Part shown: positions 26,304 through 37,438 of the stretch, one piece after another | How positions within the stretch are numbered: position 1 is the stretch's first letter | Layout: each line of letters begins with the position of its first letter | Source of the DNA: Citreicoccus inhibens | GTDB taxonomy: Bacteria > Myxococcota > Myxococcia > Myxococcales > Myxococcaceae | Direction of reading: 5' to 3' | DNA length: 64,000 bases | Assembly (NCBI RefSeq): GCF_019039035.1 | Contig: NZ_JAHNZT010000001.1 | Coordinates: 522,049-586,048 of the forward strand | Position numbers and translations under genes: made by a program | The notes under the pieces: model-generated | Databases searched by the model: none | What the model saw: only the letters and a program-made list of their open reading frames with translations | Told to the model about the DNA's origin: nothing

Positions 26304-28436
26304 TCAGACGGCCTGGATGTCGCCCGCCTTCACGCGGAACGTCTTGCTGAAGGCCTTGGTGGACAGCTCCTCCGGGGACCGCTTGGAGTAGTCCTTGTTC
26401 ACCTCGGAGCCCGGGATGAGGTGGAACGTGGCGAGCGCCTCGTCGCCCTTCACCTCCAACACCACGAAGCCGTTGGCGTCGCCCTCGGCGAAGCGCAGGT
26501 TGGGGTTGGCGCTCTGGAGCGTCTTCTCCATCTCCGTGATGACGTAGCGGTACACGGACGAGCCCTCGCTGTAGCCCGCGGCCATGACCGCCAGGCCCGC
26601 CAGCCCCTTGATGGAGCTGGAGGTGATGGCCGGCGTCGTCAGCGTGGGGACGCCCTCCTCCACCGACGCGAACGAGGCGTGGATGTCGCCGGAGATGAAC
26701 AGCGCGTTGTTGACGCTCTGCTTGAGGCTGCCGAGCAGCATCTTCTTCTTGGTGGGGAAGCCGTCCCACTGGTCCGCGCAGAAGTAGAAGCGCTGGCGCA
26801 GCGTCGGGTCCGCCACGTCCGCCTTGTCGCGCAGGTCCCAGATGAGCGCCGACAGCGACGTGGAGCTGACGACAATCTTCCAGGTCTGCGACGCCTCGCG
26901 CACCGTCTGCTGGAACCACGTCTCCTGCGCGGCGCCGAGGACGTTCTCGCTGGCTCCCTGGGAGGCCTGGAACTTCACCGCCGAGTACAGGTCGAACGTG
27001 TCCTTCACCACCACGTAGCGCGAGCCCTGGATGTTGAAGAGCGAGCTCTTGCCCATGTGCACGAACGCCACGCCGCGCGGCTTGCCCACCGGCGACACCA
27101 CCAGCGCCGAGGCCCCCGCCTGCTGCAGCACCTGGTTGACGTAGAAGAGCGACACATTGCCCTTCACCCACGTCACGGCCTTCTCGCTGGCGGCGGCCTG
27201 GCTCAGGCCCGCCTTCTGAGCTTGGGCCACATAGACCTGCTGGAGCACCGTCTTCTGCTGCGCGTAGCCCGCGTCATCGATGTTCACGTACGCGAACGTG
27301 TCCGACTGGAAGGCCTGCTTCACCGGATCCGGCTGCGAGGCCAGCACCGCCGTCAGCGTCGCCTGGTCCACCGCCACCGCCGCCGGGTACGCGTCCTCGG
27401 GGATGATGTGGTCCGGGCGGAAGGTGCGGTAGTCGAGCACCACCAGCTTCACGTTCCGGCCGTAGTCGAACGAGCGGTAGATGTGCGTGTCCGGGTAGCG
27501 GGGAATGGCGCCCACGTCGATGGCGCCGTCGTTGCCCGTGGACAGGTCCAGCGGGATGTACTCGAAGAAGGCCTGCTCCGAGTTGCGCTTGCGCGCCTCC
27601 GAGTTCTCGTCCGTCTTGCCGTCCTCGTACGTGGCGTGGGAACCCCAGCTGTCGTCAGAGAACTCGTGGTCGTCCCAGATGACGATGAACGGATAGCGCT
27701 CATGCACCGCCTGCAGCTGCTTGTCCGAGCGGAACGTCTTGTACAGGTCCCGGTAGTTGGACACCGAGTTGGCCGCGAGGAACGCCGTGACCCCGGAGCC
27801 CTGCGGCAGCGCGCTCGCGGGCTCGCTGAAGATGACCGAGCGCCCTGCCCCGGACTGGAACGACTGGTCGCCCGTCGTCTCGTAGATGTAGTCCCCGAGG
27901 AAGACGACGAAGTCCAGGTCCTCGTTGAGCTGAACCAGGCGCTGCCAGGTGTTGTAGTAGCGGCCAATGAAGTCCTGGCAGCTGGCGAAGGCGAACTTCA
28001 CCGCCACGTCGTCGCCCGCCGCGGGCGCCGTCTTGGTCCGGCCCGTGTTGGTGGTGTACCGCTTGCCGTCCTTCTCGTAGGTGAAGCGGTAATAGTACGG
28101 GGTGCGCGCCGACAGGTTCGTCACCTTGACGCTGAGGGTGTTGTCCGTCGCGGCCCGCGCCGTCAGGTCCTTCTTGTCCAACACCAGCGCGCTGAAGTCG
28201 TCGCGCGTGGACACCTCCAGGCGCACCGTCAGGTCCGCACCCACCTTGTCCGGATCCACCGCGCGCACCCACAGCACCACGCTGTCCGGGCGAGGATCTC
28301 CCGAGCACACCGACTGTGGGAAGTAGCGCCCGCCCTGGTCCGTGGGCGTGTCTTCGTCAGAGCAACCAAAGGTCGTGCTCGCGGCAACCGCGACCACGGC
28401 CTGCAAGAACGTTCGGCGTTTGAGGGTGTCGAACAC
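26304..28436 (-). CDS. PhoD-family alkaline phosphatase, Tat-type lipoprotein
   Basis: 710 aa from GTG 28436, chosen because GGAG sits 7 bases upstream. N-terminus 'KRRTFLQAVVAVAAS' carries twin Arg, and 'TTFGC' is a lipobox-like end, so Tat export followed by lipidation is likely. An N-terminal PhoD_N Ig-like domain ('PQSVCSGDPRPDSVVLWVRA') precedes a metallophosphatase core with 'ASCQDF', 'FLGDYIYE' and 'VIWDDHEFSDD' (metal ligands), plus 'ISGDIHASF' late. PhoD enzymes are Ca/Fe-dependent phosphodiesterases and phosphatases of the envelope. It is monocistronic, with a strong hairpin behind it. Confidence 0.9.
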   Translation of the reverse strand: MFDTLKRRTFLQAVVAVAASTTFGCSDEDTPTDQGGRYFPQSVCSGDPRPDSVVLWVRAVDPDKVGADLTVRLEVSTRDDFSALVLDKKDLTARAATDNTLSVKVTNLSARTPYYYRFTYEKDGKRYTTNTGRTKTAPAAGDDVAVKFAFASCQDFIGRYYNTWQRLVQLNEDLDFVVFLGDYIYETTGDQSFQSGAGRSVIFSEPASALPQGSGVTAFLAANSVSNYRDLYKTFRSDKQLQAVHERYPFIVIWDDHEFSDDSWGSHATYEDGKTDENSEARKRNSEQAFFEYIPLDLSTGNDGAIDVGAIPRYPDTHIYRSFDYGRNVKLVVLDYRTFRPDHIIPEDAYPAAVAVDQATLTAVLASQPDPVKQAFQSDTFAYVNIDDAGYAQQKTVLQQVYVAQAQKAGLSQAAASEKAVTWVKGNVSLFYVNQVLQQAGASALVVSPVGKPRGVAFVHMGKSSLFNIQGSRYVVVKDTFDLYSAVKFQASQGASENVLGAAQETWFQQTVREASQTWKIVVSSTSLSALIWDLRDKADVADPTLRQRFYFCADQWDGFPTKKKMLLGSLKQSVNNALFISGDIHASFASVEEGVPTLTTPAITSSSIKGLAGLAVMAAGYSEGSSVYRYVITEMEKTLQSANPNLRFAEGDANGFVVLEVKGDEALATFHLIPGSEVNKDYSKRSPEELSTKAFSKTFRVKAGDIQAV

Positions 28437-28601
28437 GGCAAGGCTCCGCTTCACTTGGGGGTGTGGGGTGACAGACCCGCGGAGTCTATGGCCGCCCACG
28501 CTCCCGCAAGAAACAGCGCAGTGCTGTCCCTGTCACTGACTGGACGCGTCAGATACGCCGAGCCGCAGACCGCGTCTCACGAGGGGAGTACCGAAAGGAA
28601 A

Positions 28602-28631
28602 GGGGCTGTCCATCCGAGGACGGACAGCCCC
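28602..28631 (-). terminator. recA terminator
   Basis: GGGGCTGTCC (28602-28611) pairs perfectly with GGACAGCCCC (28622-28631). On the minus strand the stem is followed by TTTCCTTTC, the best U-rich tail of any hairpin in this window. It lies 44 bases after the recA stop. Confidence 0.75.
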
Positions 28632-28674
28632 TGCGGTGCTTCCCGCGCGCCCGAAAAGCGAGCGAGCGCGGTGG

Positions 28675-29760
28675 CTACTTCACGGCCTTCACGCGGGGAC
28701 GCTTCTCGCCGTCGGCGGCGGGCTCCGCGGCCTCGGCCGGCGTGGCGGCGGGACCGCCCTTGGTGATGCCGTACTTCTCCAAGACCCGCGCCTCGATCTC
28801 GCGCTGAATCTCGGGGTGCTCGCGCAGGTAGTCCTTCGCGTTCTCACGCCCCTGCCCGATGCGCTCGCCCTTGAAGGAGAACCAGCTGCCGCTCTTCTCG
28901 ATGATGTTGTCGTTCGAGGCCAGGTCGATGAGGTCGCCCTCACGCGAGATGCCCGAGCCGTACATGATGTCGAACTCCACTTCCTTGAAGGGAGGCGCCA
29001 CCTTGTTCTTCACCACCTTCACGCGGGTGCGGCTGCCCACCACGTTCTCGCCATTCTTGATGGCGCCCACGCGGCGGATGTCCAGGCGCTGCGACGCGTA
29101 GAACTTCAGCGCGTTGCCGCCCGTGGTCGTCTCGGGGTTGCCGAACATCACGCCAATCTTCATGCGGATCTGGTTGATGAAGATGACGCACGTCTGGCTC
29201 TTGGCGATGGTGCCCGTGAGCTTGCGCAGGGCCTGGCTCATCAGACGGGCCTGCACGCCCATGTGCGCATCGCCCATCTCACCCTCGAGCTCCGCCTTCG
29301 GCACGAGCGCGGCCACCGAGTCCACCACCAGCACGTCGATGGCGCCCGAGCGCACCAGCATCTCGGCGATCTCCAACCCCTGCTCACCGGTGTCCGGCTG
29401 GCTGAGCAGCAGGTCATCCGTGCGCACCCCCAGCTTGCGCGCGTAGCCCACGTCCAGCGCGTGCTCGGCGTCCACGTAGCCGCAGATGCCTCCGCGCTTC
29501 TGGGCCTCCGCGACGATGTGCAGACACAGCGTCGTCTTGCCGGAGGACTCCGGACCGAAGATCTCGACGATGCGGCCCTTGGGCACGCCGCCCACGCCCA
29601 GAGCGATGTCCAGGGAGATCGAACCCGTGGAGACGGCCTGGACGTCGCGCAGCAGCGGCTCGTCCTTGCCCAGCCGCATGATGGAGCCCTTACCGAACTG
29701 CCGCTCCACCGCGGACATCGCCAGCTCGATCGCCTTTTCCTTCTCCTGATTCACAGACAT
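28675..29760 (-). CDS. recA: DNA recombinase RecA
   Basis: 361 aa from ATG 29760. All RecA motifs are present: Walker A 'GPESSGKT' (69-76), Walker B '[12 protein letters not shown]', loop 2 region '[17 protein letters not shown]', and the DNA-repair C-terminus. It polymerises on ssDNA, drives strand exchange and activates LexA self-cleavage. The C-terminal tail is Ala/Glu-rich and then basic ('KRPRVKAVK'). A perfect match to the Myxococcus LexA box lies 45 bases upstream, so SOS control is likely. Myxobacteria carry two recA genes; which one this is cannot be settled here. Confidence 0.98.
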   Translation of the reverse strand: MSVNQEKEKAIELAMSAVERQFGKGSIMRLGKDEPLLRDVQAVSTGSISLDIALGVGGVPKGRIVEIFGPESSGKTTLCLHIVAEAQKRGGICGYVDAEHALDVGYARKLGVRTDDLLLSQPDTGEQGLEIAEMLVRSGAIDVLVVDSVAALVPKAELEGEMGDAHMGVQARLMSQALRKLTGTIAKSQTCVIFINQIRMKIGVMFGNPETTTGGNALKFYASQRLDIRRVGAIKNGENVVGSRTRVKVVKNKVAPPFKEVEFDIMYGSGISREGDLIDLASNDNIIEKSGSWFSFKGERIGQGRENAKDYLREHPEIQREIEARVLEKYGITKGGPAATPAEAAEPAADGEKRPRVKAVK

Positions 29761-29804
29761 TTCGTCGCTCCTTCGGCTTGGTAACGGCGGGCCACCCCGG
29801 CCCA

Positions 29805-29821
29805 CCTGAACGCGCTTTTAG
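29805..29821 (-). promoter_or_regulatory. LexA box upstream of recA
   Basis: On the minus strand the 17 bases read CTAAAAGCGCGTTCAGG. This fits all 17 positions of the motif CTRHAMRYBYGTTCAGS, reported (from memory) as the M. xanthus LexA box. It ends 45 bases before the recA start. A possible -35 (TGGACT) and a weak -10 (TAACTA) with 17-base spacing lie just upstream and overlap it. The promoter elements are uncertain; the motif match is seen directly. Confidence 0.8.
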
Positions 29822-29878
29822 TTACGCGATGGGTAGACCCTAGTCCACCCCTCTGACATCCGTTCTGCGTCCTGTTCA

Positions 29879-30712
29879 TCAGCTCTCGCGGTGGGCAAGC
29901 AGGACAACGGCCGCCAACCCCGCCAGCCCGGACAACCACCCGGCATCCACTGGGGTCATCAGCGACACCGAAACCCCCAACCCAGCCACGAGGACCAGGA
30001 GGGCCTGCGCCATCCGGTAGAGGAGGGCCTTGGGTGGGGCCTTGCTGAGCAACGCCAGGAGGACCAGCGACACTCCCCCCTGGAGCAGCGCCCACTCCGA
30101 GGGCGTGTCCACGATGAAGAGCTGGGACGCCATCTGGGCCGTCGCGCCCAGCCCCAGCAGCAGCAGTCCAGCCAGCCCCAGGCGATTGCGTCCCCCGCCC
30201 TGGGCTCTCAGGTGGGCCAGGTCCTCGGGGCTCACCTCCAGGGCGTAGGGGAAGCCCAGCGACAGGAGCCCCTCGACGGCGGCGGCGCGGCACGTCCGCC
30301 CCTTCTCATCCTCGAGGCCCGCCAGCCCCCCTCCCTCCAACAGCCCATGGAGAAGGTCCGCTGCCTCGCGCCCCTCCGCCTGCTTCACCACGTCTCCCAT
30401 GAGCTGGTTGAGCTGTGAACAGAGCGCCGGGCGCCGAGACGACTCGGCATGGTGGGCCTCTTCCGCCAGCGCCCTCGCCTCCAGGGGTCGCGTCCCCAGG
30501 GGAACCGGCGCGGGCATCTGAGCCCGCTCGGATGGCGCCCAGGGCACGACCTCTGGGGCCGCGCTCTCCGAGGCCGCACCGTCCGAGAGCGGAGCCCCTT
30601 CCCCACGCTCCCAAGGCGACACGGGAGGCTGTATGCGCGAGCCGTCTGGCACGCGGGCACTGTACGCACGCCCCTGGCAGGGGTTCAAAGCCCACAGCCG
30701 CCCCTTGAACAC
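29879..30712 (-). CDS. membrane protein with soluble N-terminal half
   Basis: 277 aa from GTG 30712; the start is uncertain and an in-frame ATG at 30517 would shorten it to 212 aa. The N-terminal ~65 residues are Pro/Ala-rich. The middle is helical and soluble ('ALCSQLNQLMGDVVKQAEGREAADLL'), and the C-terminal third contains four hydrophobic helices (~188-275) with short loops. No family is recognised. It is divergent from the Ser/Thr kinase with only 53 bases between the starts, so their promoters overlap. Confidence 0.6.
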   Translation of the reverse strand: MFKGRLWALNPCQGRAYSARVPDGSRIQPPVSPWERGEGAPLSDGAASESAAPEVVPWAPSERAQMPAPVPLGTRPLEARALAEEAHHAESSRRPALCSQLNQLMGDVVKQAEGREAADLLHGLLEGGGLAGLEDEKGRTCRAAAVEGLLSLGFPYALEVSPEDLAHLRAQGGGRNRLGLAGLLLLGLGATAQMASQLFIVDTPSEWALLQGGVSLVLLALLSKAPPKALLYRMAQALLVLVAGLGVSVSLMTPVDAGWLSGLAGLAAVVLLAHRES

Positions 30713-30765
30713 CCCGATGGCATCGGAATGGCCCAGGGAATGGTCGGGGCTTAAACTGATTTACC

Positions 30766-31707
30766 GTGGATTCCAGCTCCTTCAGGTCCGTGGAGGTGCC
30801 CTCGCGCCGGTTCGGGCGCTATGTGCTGCGGGCGCGGCTGGGCGGCGGAGGCATGGCGGAGGTGTTCCTCGCGGACGCGCAGAACGCCCGGGGTGAGCCC
30901 TTCAGCGTGGCGCTCAAGCTGATGCGCAAGGACGTGTCGCCCGAGGCGTTCGCGGACGAGGCGGACCTGATGGGCCTGTTGCAGCACCCCAACCTGGTGC
31001 AGCGCCTGGAGGTGGGCGAGGCCTTTGGCCGGCCGTTCATCGCCATGGAGTTCCTGGTGGGAGGCGACCTGGGCGGGCTGCTGCGAGCGCTCCAGCGCCA
31101 GAGCCGTCCCCTGCCCCGAGCCATGGCGGTGCACGTGGCCATCGAGGTGCTGCGCGGGCTGGCCTACTTTCATCTGGCGCGCACGCGCAGCGGCCGGCCC
31201 TTGGAGCTGGTGCACGGCGACATCAACCCCGCCAACGTCTTCTTCTCCGCCGAGGGCGAGGTGAAGCTGGGCGACTTCGGCGTGGCGAAGGCGCACGGAG
31301 TGGAGGCCGTGGGCCCGGCGGATGGCGTCGCCGCGGGCAAGCTGCATTACCTCTCGCCCGAGCAGACGCGAGGCGAGCGCCTCACGCCCGCCTCGGACGT
31401 CTTCGCCGTGGGCATCATGCTCCATGAGCTGATCATCGGCGCCAACCCCTTCCGCCAACCCGGGGAGAGCGACCCGGAGGCGGTGATGGCCGCCATCCGC
31501 GCCGCGCGCTTCACCGCGCCAGACTGGCTGGACAAGCCCATGGCCGCCATCCTCCGCAAGGCGCTCGCGCCGGACCTCGGGGGCCGCTACCGCACCGCGG
31601 GGGAGCTGGCCGGAGCCCTCTTCACCTGGGCCCTGGACACCGACCAGAGCCCCTCGCGGCTCGACGTGCGCCACTGGCTGATGGCGGTGCTGGGCCTCAT
31701 CGGTTGA
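30766..31707 (+). CDS. Hanks-type Ser/Thr protein kinase, kinase domain only
   Basis: 313 aa from GTG 30766. The kinase fold is almost the whole protein: glycine loop 'LGGGGMAEVF' (25-34), Lys51, Glu in the C-helix, catalytic loop H150-G-D152-INPAN157, D170-F-G, and 'LSPEQTRGE' in place of APE. The Arg of HRD is Gly, so activation-loop phosphorylation control of the RD type is unlikely. There is no membrane segment or sensor domain, so it is cytoplasmic and may depend on a partner for input. Stand-alone kinases of this type are numerous in myxobacteria. Substrate unknown. Confidence 0.9.
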   Translation: MDSSSFRSVEVPSRRFGRYVLRARLGGGGMAEVFLADAQNARGEPFSVALKLMRKDVSPEAFADEADLMGLLQHPNLVQRLEVGEAFGRPFIAMEFLVGGDLGGLLRALQRQSRPLPRAMAVHVAIEVLRGLAYFHLARTRSGRPLELVHGDINPANVFFSAEGEVKLGDFGVAKAHGVEAVGPADGVAAGKLHYLSPEQTRGERLTPASDVFAVGIMLHELIIGANPFRQPGESDPEAVMAAIRAARFTAPDWLDKPMAAILRKALAPDLGGRYRTAGELAGALFTWALDTDQSPSRLDVRHWLMAVLGLIG

Positions 31708-31718
31708 AGAACGACGAA

Positions 31719-31749
31719 GCCCGGGCTCCCCTCGCGAGGAGGCCCGGGC
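31719..31749. terminator. bidirectional hairpin between kinase and glmS
   Basis: GCCCGGGC (31719-31726) pairs with GCCCGGGC (31742-31749), with a further CCTC/GAGG stem inside. It lies between the convergent kinase and glmS genes. Confidence 0.6.
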
Positions 31750-31779
31750 CCCAGGACACCGAAGCGACCCGGCGCGCCG

Positions 31780-33615
<1,836 letters not shown>

Positions 33616-33677
33616 GGTCAGTCCTCTCTCTCACGCCCTTACCCGCCGGAGCAATGCGCGGGGTTCCCGTTCATCCC

Positions 33678-33701
33678 GGGGGCAGTTCAGTGCCTGCCCC
33701 C
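33678..33701 (-). terminator. hairpin between glmU and glmS
   Basis: GGGGGCAG (33678-33685) pairs with CTGCCCCC (33694-33701), loop 8 bases, in the 106-base gap. No U-tract follows, so partial read-through or mRNA processing is possible. Confidence 0.4.
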
Positions 33702-33721
33702 CAAGCAAGAGCCGCGCCGCG

Positions 33722-35155
33722 TCAGCCCGTCTTCGCCGTCGGGGGGGTCTCCCCTCCTGGCTTCGCGGACTTGGACTGCCGCGCCTTCTTGGCCGCTACC
33801 CAACCTTCCTTCACGACCTGCGGCGCGCGTGACACAGCGAGGCTCCCCGGTGGCACATTTTTCGTCACGGTGGTGCCCGCCCCCACGTAGGCCCCGTCAC
33901 CCACCTTCACCGGCGCGACGAGCTGGCTGTCCGAGCCGATGAACACGCCGTCACCCAATTCGGTGAGGTGCTTGTTCACGCCGTCGTAGTTGCAGGTGAT
34001 GGTTCCCGCCCCGACGTTGCATCCCGAGCCGATGTTCGCATCGCCCAGGTACGCCAGGTGGTTGGCCTTGGAGCCTCGGCCGATGCGCGCCTTCTTCGTC
34101 TCCACGAAGTTGCCCAGATGCACGTCCTCGGCCAGCTCCGTGCCCGGACGCAGGCGAGCGAACGGGCCGATGATGCACCGGCCGCCCACCACCGCATCCT
34201 CCAGCACCGAGTAGGGCTTGAGCGTCGTGCCGTCCGCCACCTGCGAGGCCGTCAGCACGCAGCCCTGCCCGATGGTGACGTCGCGCCCCACCACGGTGCC
34301 CGCGGCGAGCGTCACCTGCGGCCCCAGCTCCGTGTCCGGCCCGATGCGCACGCCCTCCTCGATGAAGGTCGAGGCGGGGTCCATCAGCGTCACGCCCGCG
34401 CGCATGTGCTGCTCGTTGATGCGCTGCTGGAGCACGCGCGCCCGAGCTGCCAGCTCCACGCGGTCGTTGACGCCCGCGGTCTCGGTGGCGTCCACGTCCA
34501 CGGTGCCCACCGGCCCGCGCTTCGCGGCCATCTCCACCAGGTCCGTGAGGTAGTACTCGCCCTGCGCGTTCACCGGCTGGATGTCCGCCAGCGCGGTCCA
34601 CAGGAAGTCCGCGTCCACCGAGTAGATGCCCGCGTTGCACTCGCGCACCTGCCGCTGCGCCGGAGTGCAGTCCTTGTGCTCCACGATGCGCGCGACCTTG
34701 CCGCCCTCGCGGATGACCCGGCCGTAGCCCGTGGGGTCCTCCAGCGTGGTGGACACCATGGCCAGCACGCCCCCCGCGCGGTCATGCGCGGCGAGCAGCG
34801 CCTCCAGCGTCTCGCGGCGCAGGAGCGGCACGTCGCCGTAGAGGATGAGGACGCGGCCGGAGTGGCCCGTCATCGCCCCCTGCGCCGACTTGACCGCGTC
34901 CGCCGTGCCCCGCTGCTCCTTCTGGAGCGCGAAGCGCAGGGGCGCGTCCGGGAAGTGGGCGCGGATGGACTTCTCCACCTCGGCCGCCTGATGGCCGACC
35001 ACGGGCACCACGGGAGAGGCGCCCAGGTCCAGGGCTCGCTTCAAGGGATAAGCGCAGAGGGGCAGGCCCAGGATGGGATGAAGGACCTTCGCCTTCTCCG
35101 ACTTCATCCGGGTGCCCTTGCCCGCGCACAACACCACCGCCGCCAGAGCTGTCAT
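33722..35155 (-). CDS. glmU: bifunctional GlmU: UDP-GlcNAc pyrophosphorylase and GlcN-1-P acetyltransferase
   Basis: 477 aa. The N-terminal uridylyltransferase has '[21 protein letters not shown]', 'YGDVPLL' and 'TGYGRVIRE'. The C-terminal left-handed beta-helix shows hexapeptide repeats (~255-440), with '[20 protein letters not shown]' and 'CNYDGVNKH' of the acetyltransferase site. It converts GlcN-1-P to UDP-GlcNAc. About 20 extra residues, Lys/Pro/Thr-rich, extend past the usual C-terminus. A small ORF and an AT-rich promoter-like patch lie upstream. Confidence 0.97.
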   Translation of the reverse strand: MTALAAVVLCAGKGTRMKSEKAKVLHPILGLPLCAYPLKRALDLGASPVVPVVGHQAAEVEKSIRAHFPDAPLRFALQKEQRGTADAVKSAQGAMTGHSGRVLILYGDVPLLRRETLEALLAAHDRAGGVLAMVSTTLEDPTGYGRVIREGGKVARIVEHKDCTPAQRQVRECNAGIYSVDADFLWTALADIQPVNAQGEYYLTDLVEMAAKRGPVGTVDVDATETAGVNDRVELAARARVLQQRINEQHMRAGVTLMDPASTFIEEGVRIGPDTELGPQVTLAAGTVVGRDVTIGQGCVLTASQVADGTTLKPYSVLEDAVVGGRCIIGPFARLRPGTELAEDVHLGNFVETKKARIGRGSKANHLAYLGDANIGSGCNVGAGTITCNYDGVNKHLTELGDGVFIGSDSQLVAPVKVGDGAYVGAGTTVTKNVPPGSLAVSRAPQVVKEGWVAAKKARQSKSAKPGGETPPTAKTG

Positions 35156-35188
35156 GCGGCGCAGGATTAGGGACAGCCGATCACCCCG

Positions 35189-35371
35189 TCAACCGCGCGC
35201 TGGGGGAGGGGAGCGAGTCTTGCCCCCCTCATGTGTCTGCGCGCGAACGGCCACGCTCAGCGCGTTGCACAGGATGGTGATTCCAAAGCAAGGCCGCAGG
35301 AACGTCGTCACCCGTGATGCTCCGGAAGCTGCCGGTGCCTTCGGCTTTTCCGGTATGGACGGCGTGCTCAT
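35189..35371 (-). CDS. possible 60-aa leader peptide upstream of glmU
   Basis: 60 codons from ATG 35371, preceded by GGAGGAG at close spacing. A mildly hydrophobic middle (~22-42, 'TTFLRPCFGITILCNALSVAV') lies between a Pro/Ala-rich start and a charged end. Third-position GC is lower than in neighbouring genes, which argues against a long-conserved gene. It ends 33 bases before glmU on the same strand. It could be a leader ORF or a small membrane peptide, or chance. Confidence 0.35.
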   Translation of the reverse strand: MSTPSIPEKPKAPAASGASRVTTFLRPCFGITILCNALSVAVRAQTHEGGKTRSPPPARG

Positions 35372-35403
35372 GCACTCCTCCGTTCGCGGCGCATACGGGT
35401 GTT

Positions 35404-35432
35404 ATGATGCACCCTCCCAGAAAACGTTCCAA
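35404..35432 (-). promoter_or_regulatory. sigma70-like promoter candidate for the glmU leader
   Basis: On the minus strand, -35 TTGGAA (35427-35432) and -10 CATCAT (35404-35409) are separated by exactly 17 bases, 33 bases before the ATG at 35371. Both boxes match only 4 of 6 positions. Confidence 0.3.
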
Positions 35433-35620
35433 GAGGAATAGTGTCGTCCCACTGAAACCGTGGTGGGCACCGCACACTTCGTACATAGGGAAGGGGCCGA
35501 AGTTCTACCGGGGCGACCCATTTCCCGCCTTCAGGGTGGGACTTCCGTTCACCGGGTAACACGCCACCCCGAAATCCGGGGGCTGGGGCCCGAAATCACC
35601 CACCGCCAGGAGGAGGCACA

Positions 35621-37402
35621 GTGAGGCACGAGCGCGTAGGACGTGGAAGCGGGACCTGGGCACGGGGGCTGGCGCTGGCGGTGGTGCTCGTGTCCGCCGC
35701 GGCCTGGGCGGCTCGGCCCTATCGCGGCGGCGCGGTGGCCACGGCCTACCCCCCCGCGAGCGCCGCGGCCTTGCAGATGCTGGAGCGCGGCGGCAACGCG
35801 GTGGACGCGGCGGTGGCGGCGGCCTTCGTGGCGGCCGTGGTGGGCCCCTACCACTCGGGCGTGGGCGGTGGCGGGTTCGCCCTCGTGCACGACGCGAAGT
35901 CCGGCCAGACGCGCGCGCTCGACTTCCGCGAGGTGGCGCCCAAGGGGGCCTCGCGCGACATGTACGTGAAGGATGGGCGGCTGGTGCCGGGCCTCTCCAC
36001 GGATGGAGCGCTGAGCGTGGCCGTCCCGGGCGCGGTGGCCGGCTACCTGGAGCTGCTCTCGGCGCACGGGAAGTTGAAGCCCTCCGTGGTGCTCGCACCC
36101 GCCATCCGGTTGGCGCGCGAGGGCTTCTGGGTGACGCCCAAGTACCAGCAGATGGCCACCGGCCGGCTCCAGTGTCTGCGCAAGGACCCCGAGGCCGCGC
36201 GCATCTTCCTCGCGCCCAACGCCCAGGGCGAACTGGACGTGCCGCCCATCGGCTACCTCGTGAAGCAGCCGGACCTGGCGCGCACCCTGACCCAGCTGAC
36301 CAAGGCGGGCGCGAAGGCATTCTACACGGGCCCCGTGGCGCAGGCCCTGGTGAAGACGGTGAAGGACAACGGCGGCGTGCTCACGGCCGAGGACCTGGCC
36401 GGCTATCAGACGCGTCAGGCCACGCCACTGGAGGCCGCGTACCGAGGCCACCGCGTGCTCACCATGCCGCCGCCCAGCGCTGGCGGGCTGGCGGTGCTCC
36501 AGGTGCTGGGCATGATGGAGCAGCTGCGGCCCCAGGGCGTCCCCTACCGAGACGCGGACTCGCTGCACCTCTACACCGAGGCCGTGAGGCGCGCGTACGT
36601 GGACCGCGCGAAGTACCTGGGCGACCCGGCCTTCGTGGAGGTGCCCCTGGCGCGGCTCGTGTCGCCGGGCCACATCGCGGACCTCGCGGGGAGCATCGAC
36701 CCGAAGAAGGCCACGCCGAGCGCGTCGCTCCTGCCTCCCGTGGCGGGCGCCGCCACCTCCACCCTCCCCGCCCAGGACGCCGGCCGGATGACGCCCGAGC
36801 CCGAGCGGAAGAACACCACGCACATCTCCGTCGTGGACAAGGACGGCAACGCCGTGGCGATGACGACCACCGTCAACTACAGCTTCGGCTCGTGCCTGGT
36901 GGCCAAGGGCACCGGCGTGCTGCTCAACGACGAGATGGACGACTTCGCCGCGCAGCCCGGCGTGCCCAACGCCTACGGACTGGTGACGGGCGAACCCAAC
37001 GCCATCCAGCCCGGCAAGGTGCCGCTGTCCTCCATGTCCCCCACGTTCGTGTTCGCCAAGGACGACCCGAAGCGCATCCTGCTCGCGGTGGGCAGCCCCG
37101 GTGGCTCCACCATCCCCACCACCGTCATCCAGGTCATTGGCAACGTGGTGGACCAGGGCATGGACGTGACGCGCGCGGTGGCCGCCGGCCGACTCCATCA
37201 CCAATACCTCCCGGACGAGCTGTGGGTGGACAAGTGGGGCCTGGAGCCCGCGACGCTGGCCGCGCTGGAGGCCAAGGGTCACCACATCCGCCGCGTGGAC
37301 GCCTGGGGTGATGCCGAGGCGGTCTACAGCGACCCCCGCACGAACCTGCGCTACCCCGCGAGCGATCCCCGCAACGAGGGCGCCGCGCTGGGGCAGGATT
37401 GA
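35621..37402 (+). CDS. ggt: gamma-glutamyltransferase (glutathione hydrolase)
   Basis: 593 aa from GTG 35621, with a strong AGGAGG Shine-Dalgarno ~5 bases upstream. A basic start and hydrophobic core ending SAAAWA give a signal peptide, so it is periplasmic or secreted. The precursor would cleave autocatalytically before Thr399 in 'NTTHISVVD', leaving Thr as the nucleophile. 'YNFGS'-like substrate loop reads 'VNYSFGS', and 'SMSPTFVF' and 'GSPGGSTIPT' are the conserved small-subunit motifs. It hydrolyses glutathione or transfers gamma-glutamyl groups. The TatD-like gene follows after 36 bases. Confidence 0.95.
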   Translation: MRHERVGRGSGTWARGLALAVVLVSAAAWAARPYRGGAVATAYPPASAAALQMLERGGNAVDAAVAAAFVAAVVGPYHSGVGGGGFALVHDAKSGQTRALDFREVAPKGASRDMYVKDGRLVPGLSTDGALSVAVPGAVAGYLELLSAHGKLKPSVVLAPAIRLAREGFWVTPKYQQMATGRLQCLRKDPEAARIFLAPNAQGELDVPPIGYLVKQPDLARTLTQLTKAGAKAFYTGPVAQALVKTVKDNGGVLTAEDLAGYQTRQATPLEAAYRGHRVLTMPPPSAGGLAVLQVLGMMEQLRPQGVPYRDADSLHLYTEAVRRAYVDRAKYLGDPAFVEVPLARLVSPGHIADLAGSIDPKKATPSASLLPPVAGAATSTLPAQDAGRMTPEPERKNTTHISVVDKDGNAVAMTTTVNYSFGSCLVAKGTGVLLNDEMDDFAAQPGVPNAYGLVTGEPNAIQPGKVPLSSMSPTFVFAKDDPKRILLAVGSPGGSTIPTTVIQVIGNVVDQGMDVTRAVAAGRLHHQYLPDELWVDKWGLEPATLAALEAKGHHIRRVDAWGDAEAVYSDPRTNLRYPASDPRNEGAALGQD

Positions 37403-37438
37403 AGTCCCCCCCGCCCGCGACGCCTGGAGGACGCGCCC

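Larger units (their letters stand above)
35156..35620. other. intergenic region between glmU and ggt
   Basis: 465 bases between divergent genes. The part from ~35372 to 35560 is less GC-rich than the surroundings. It holds a possible 60-codon ORF (minus), a promoter-like pair in front of it, and at 35610-35616 AGGAGGAGG-like bases that serve the ggt GTG start. No RNA gene is recognised. Confidence 0.5.

Noticed and set aside
33616-33721. possible glmS ribozyme or riboswitch
   Set aside because: The 106-base gap has only a simple hairpin, and glmS ribozymes are typical of Gram-positive bacteria.
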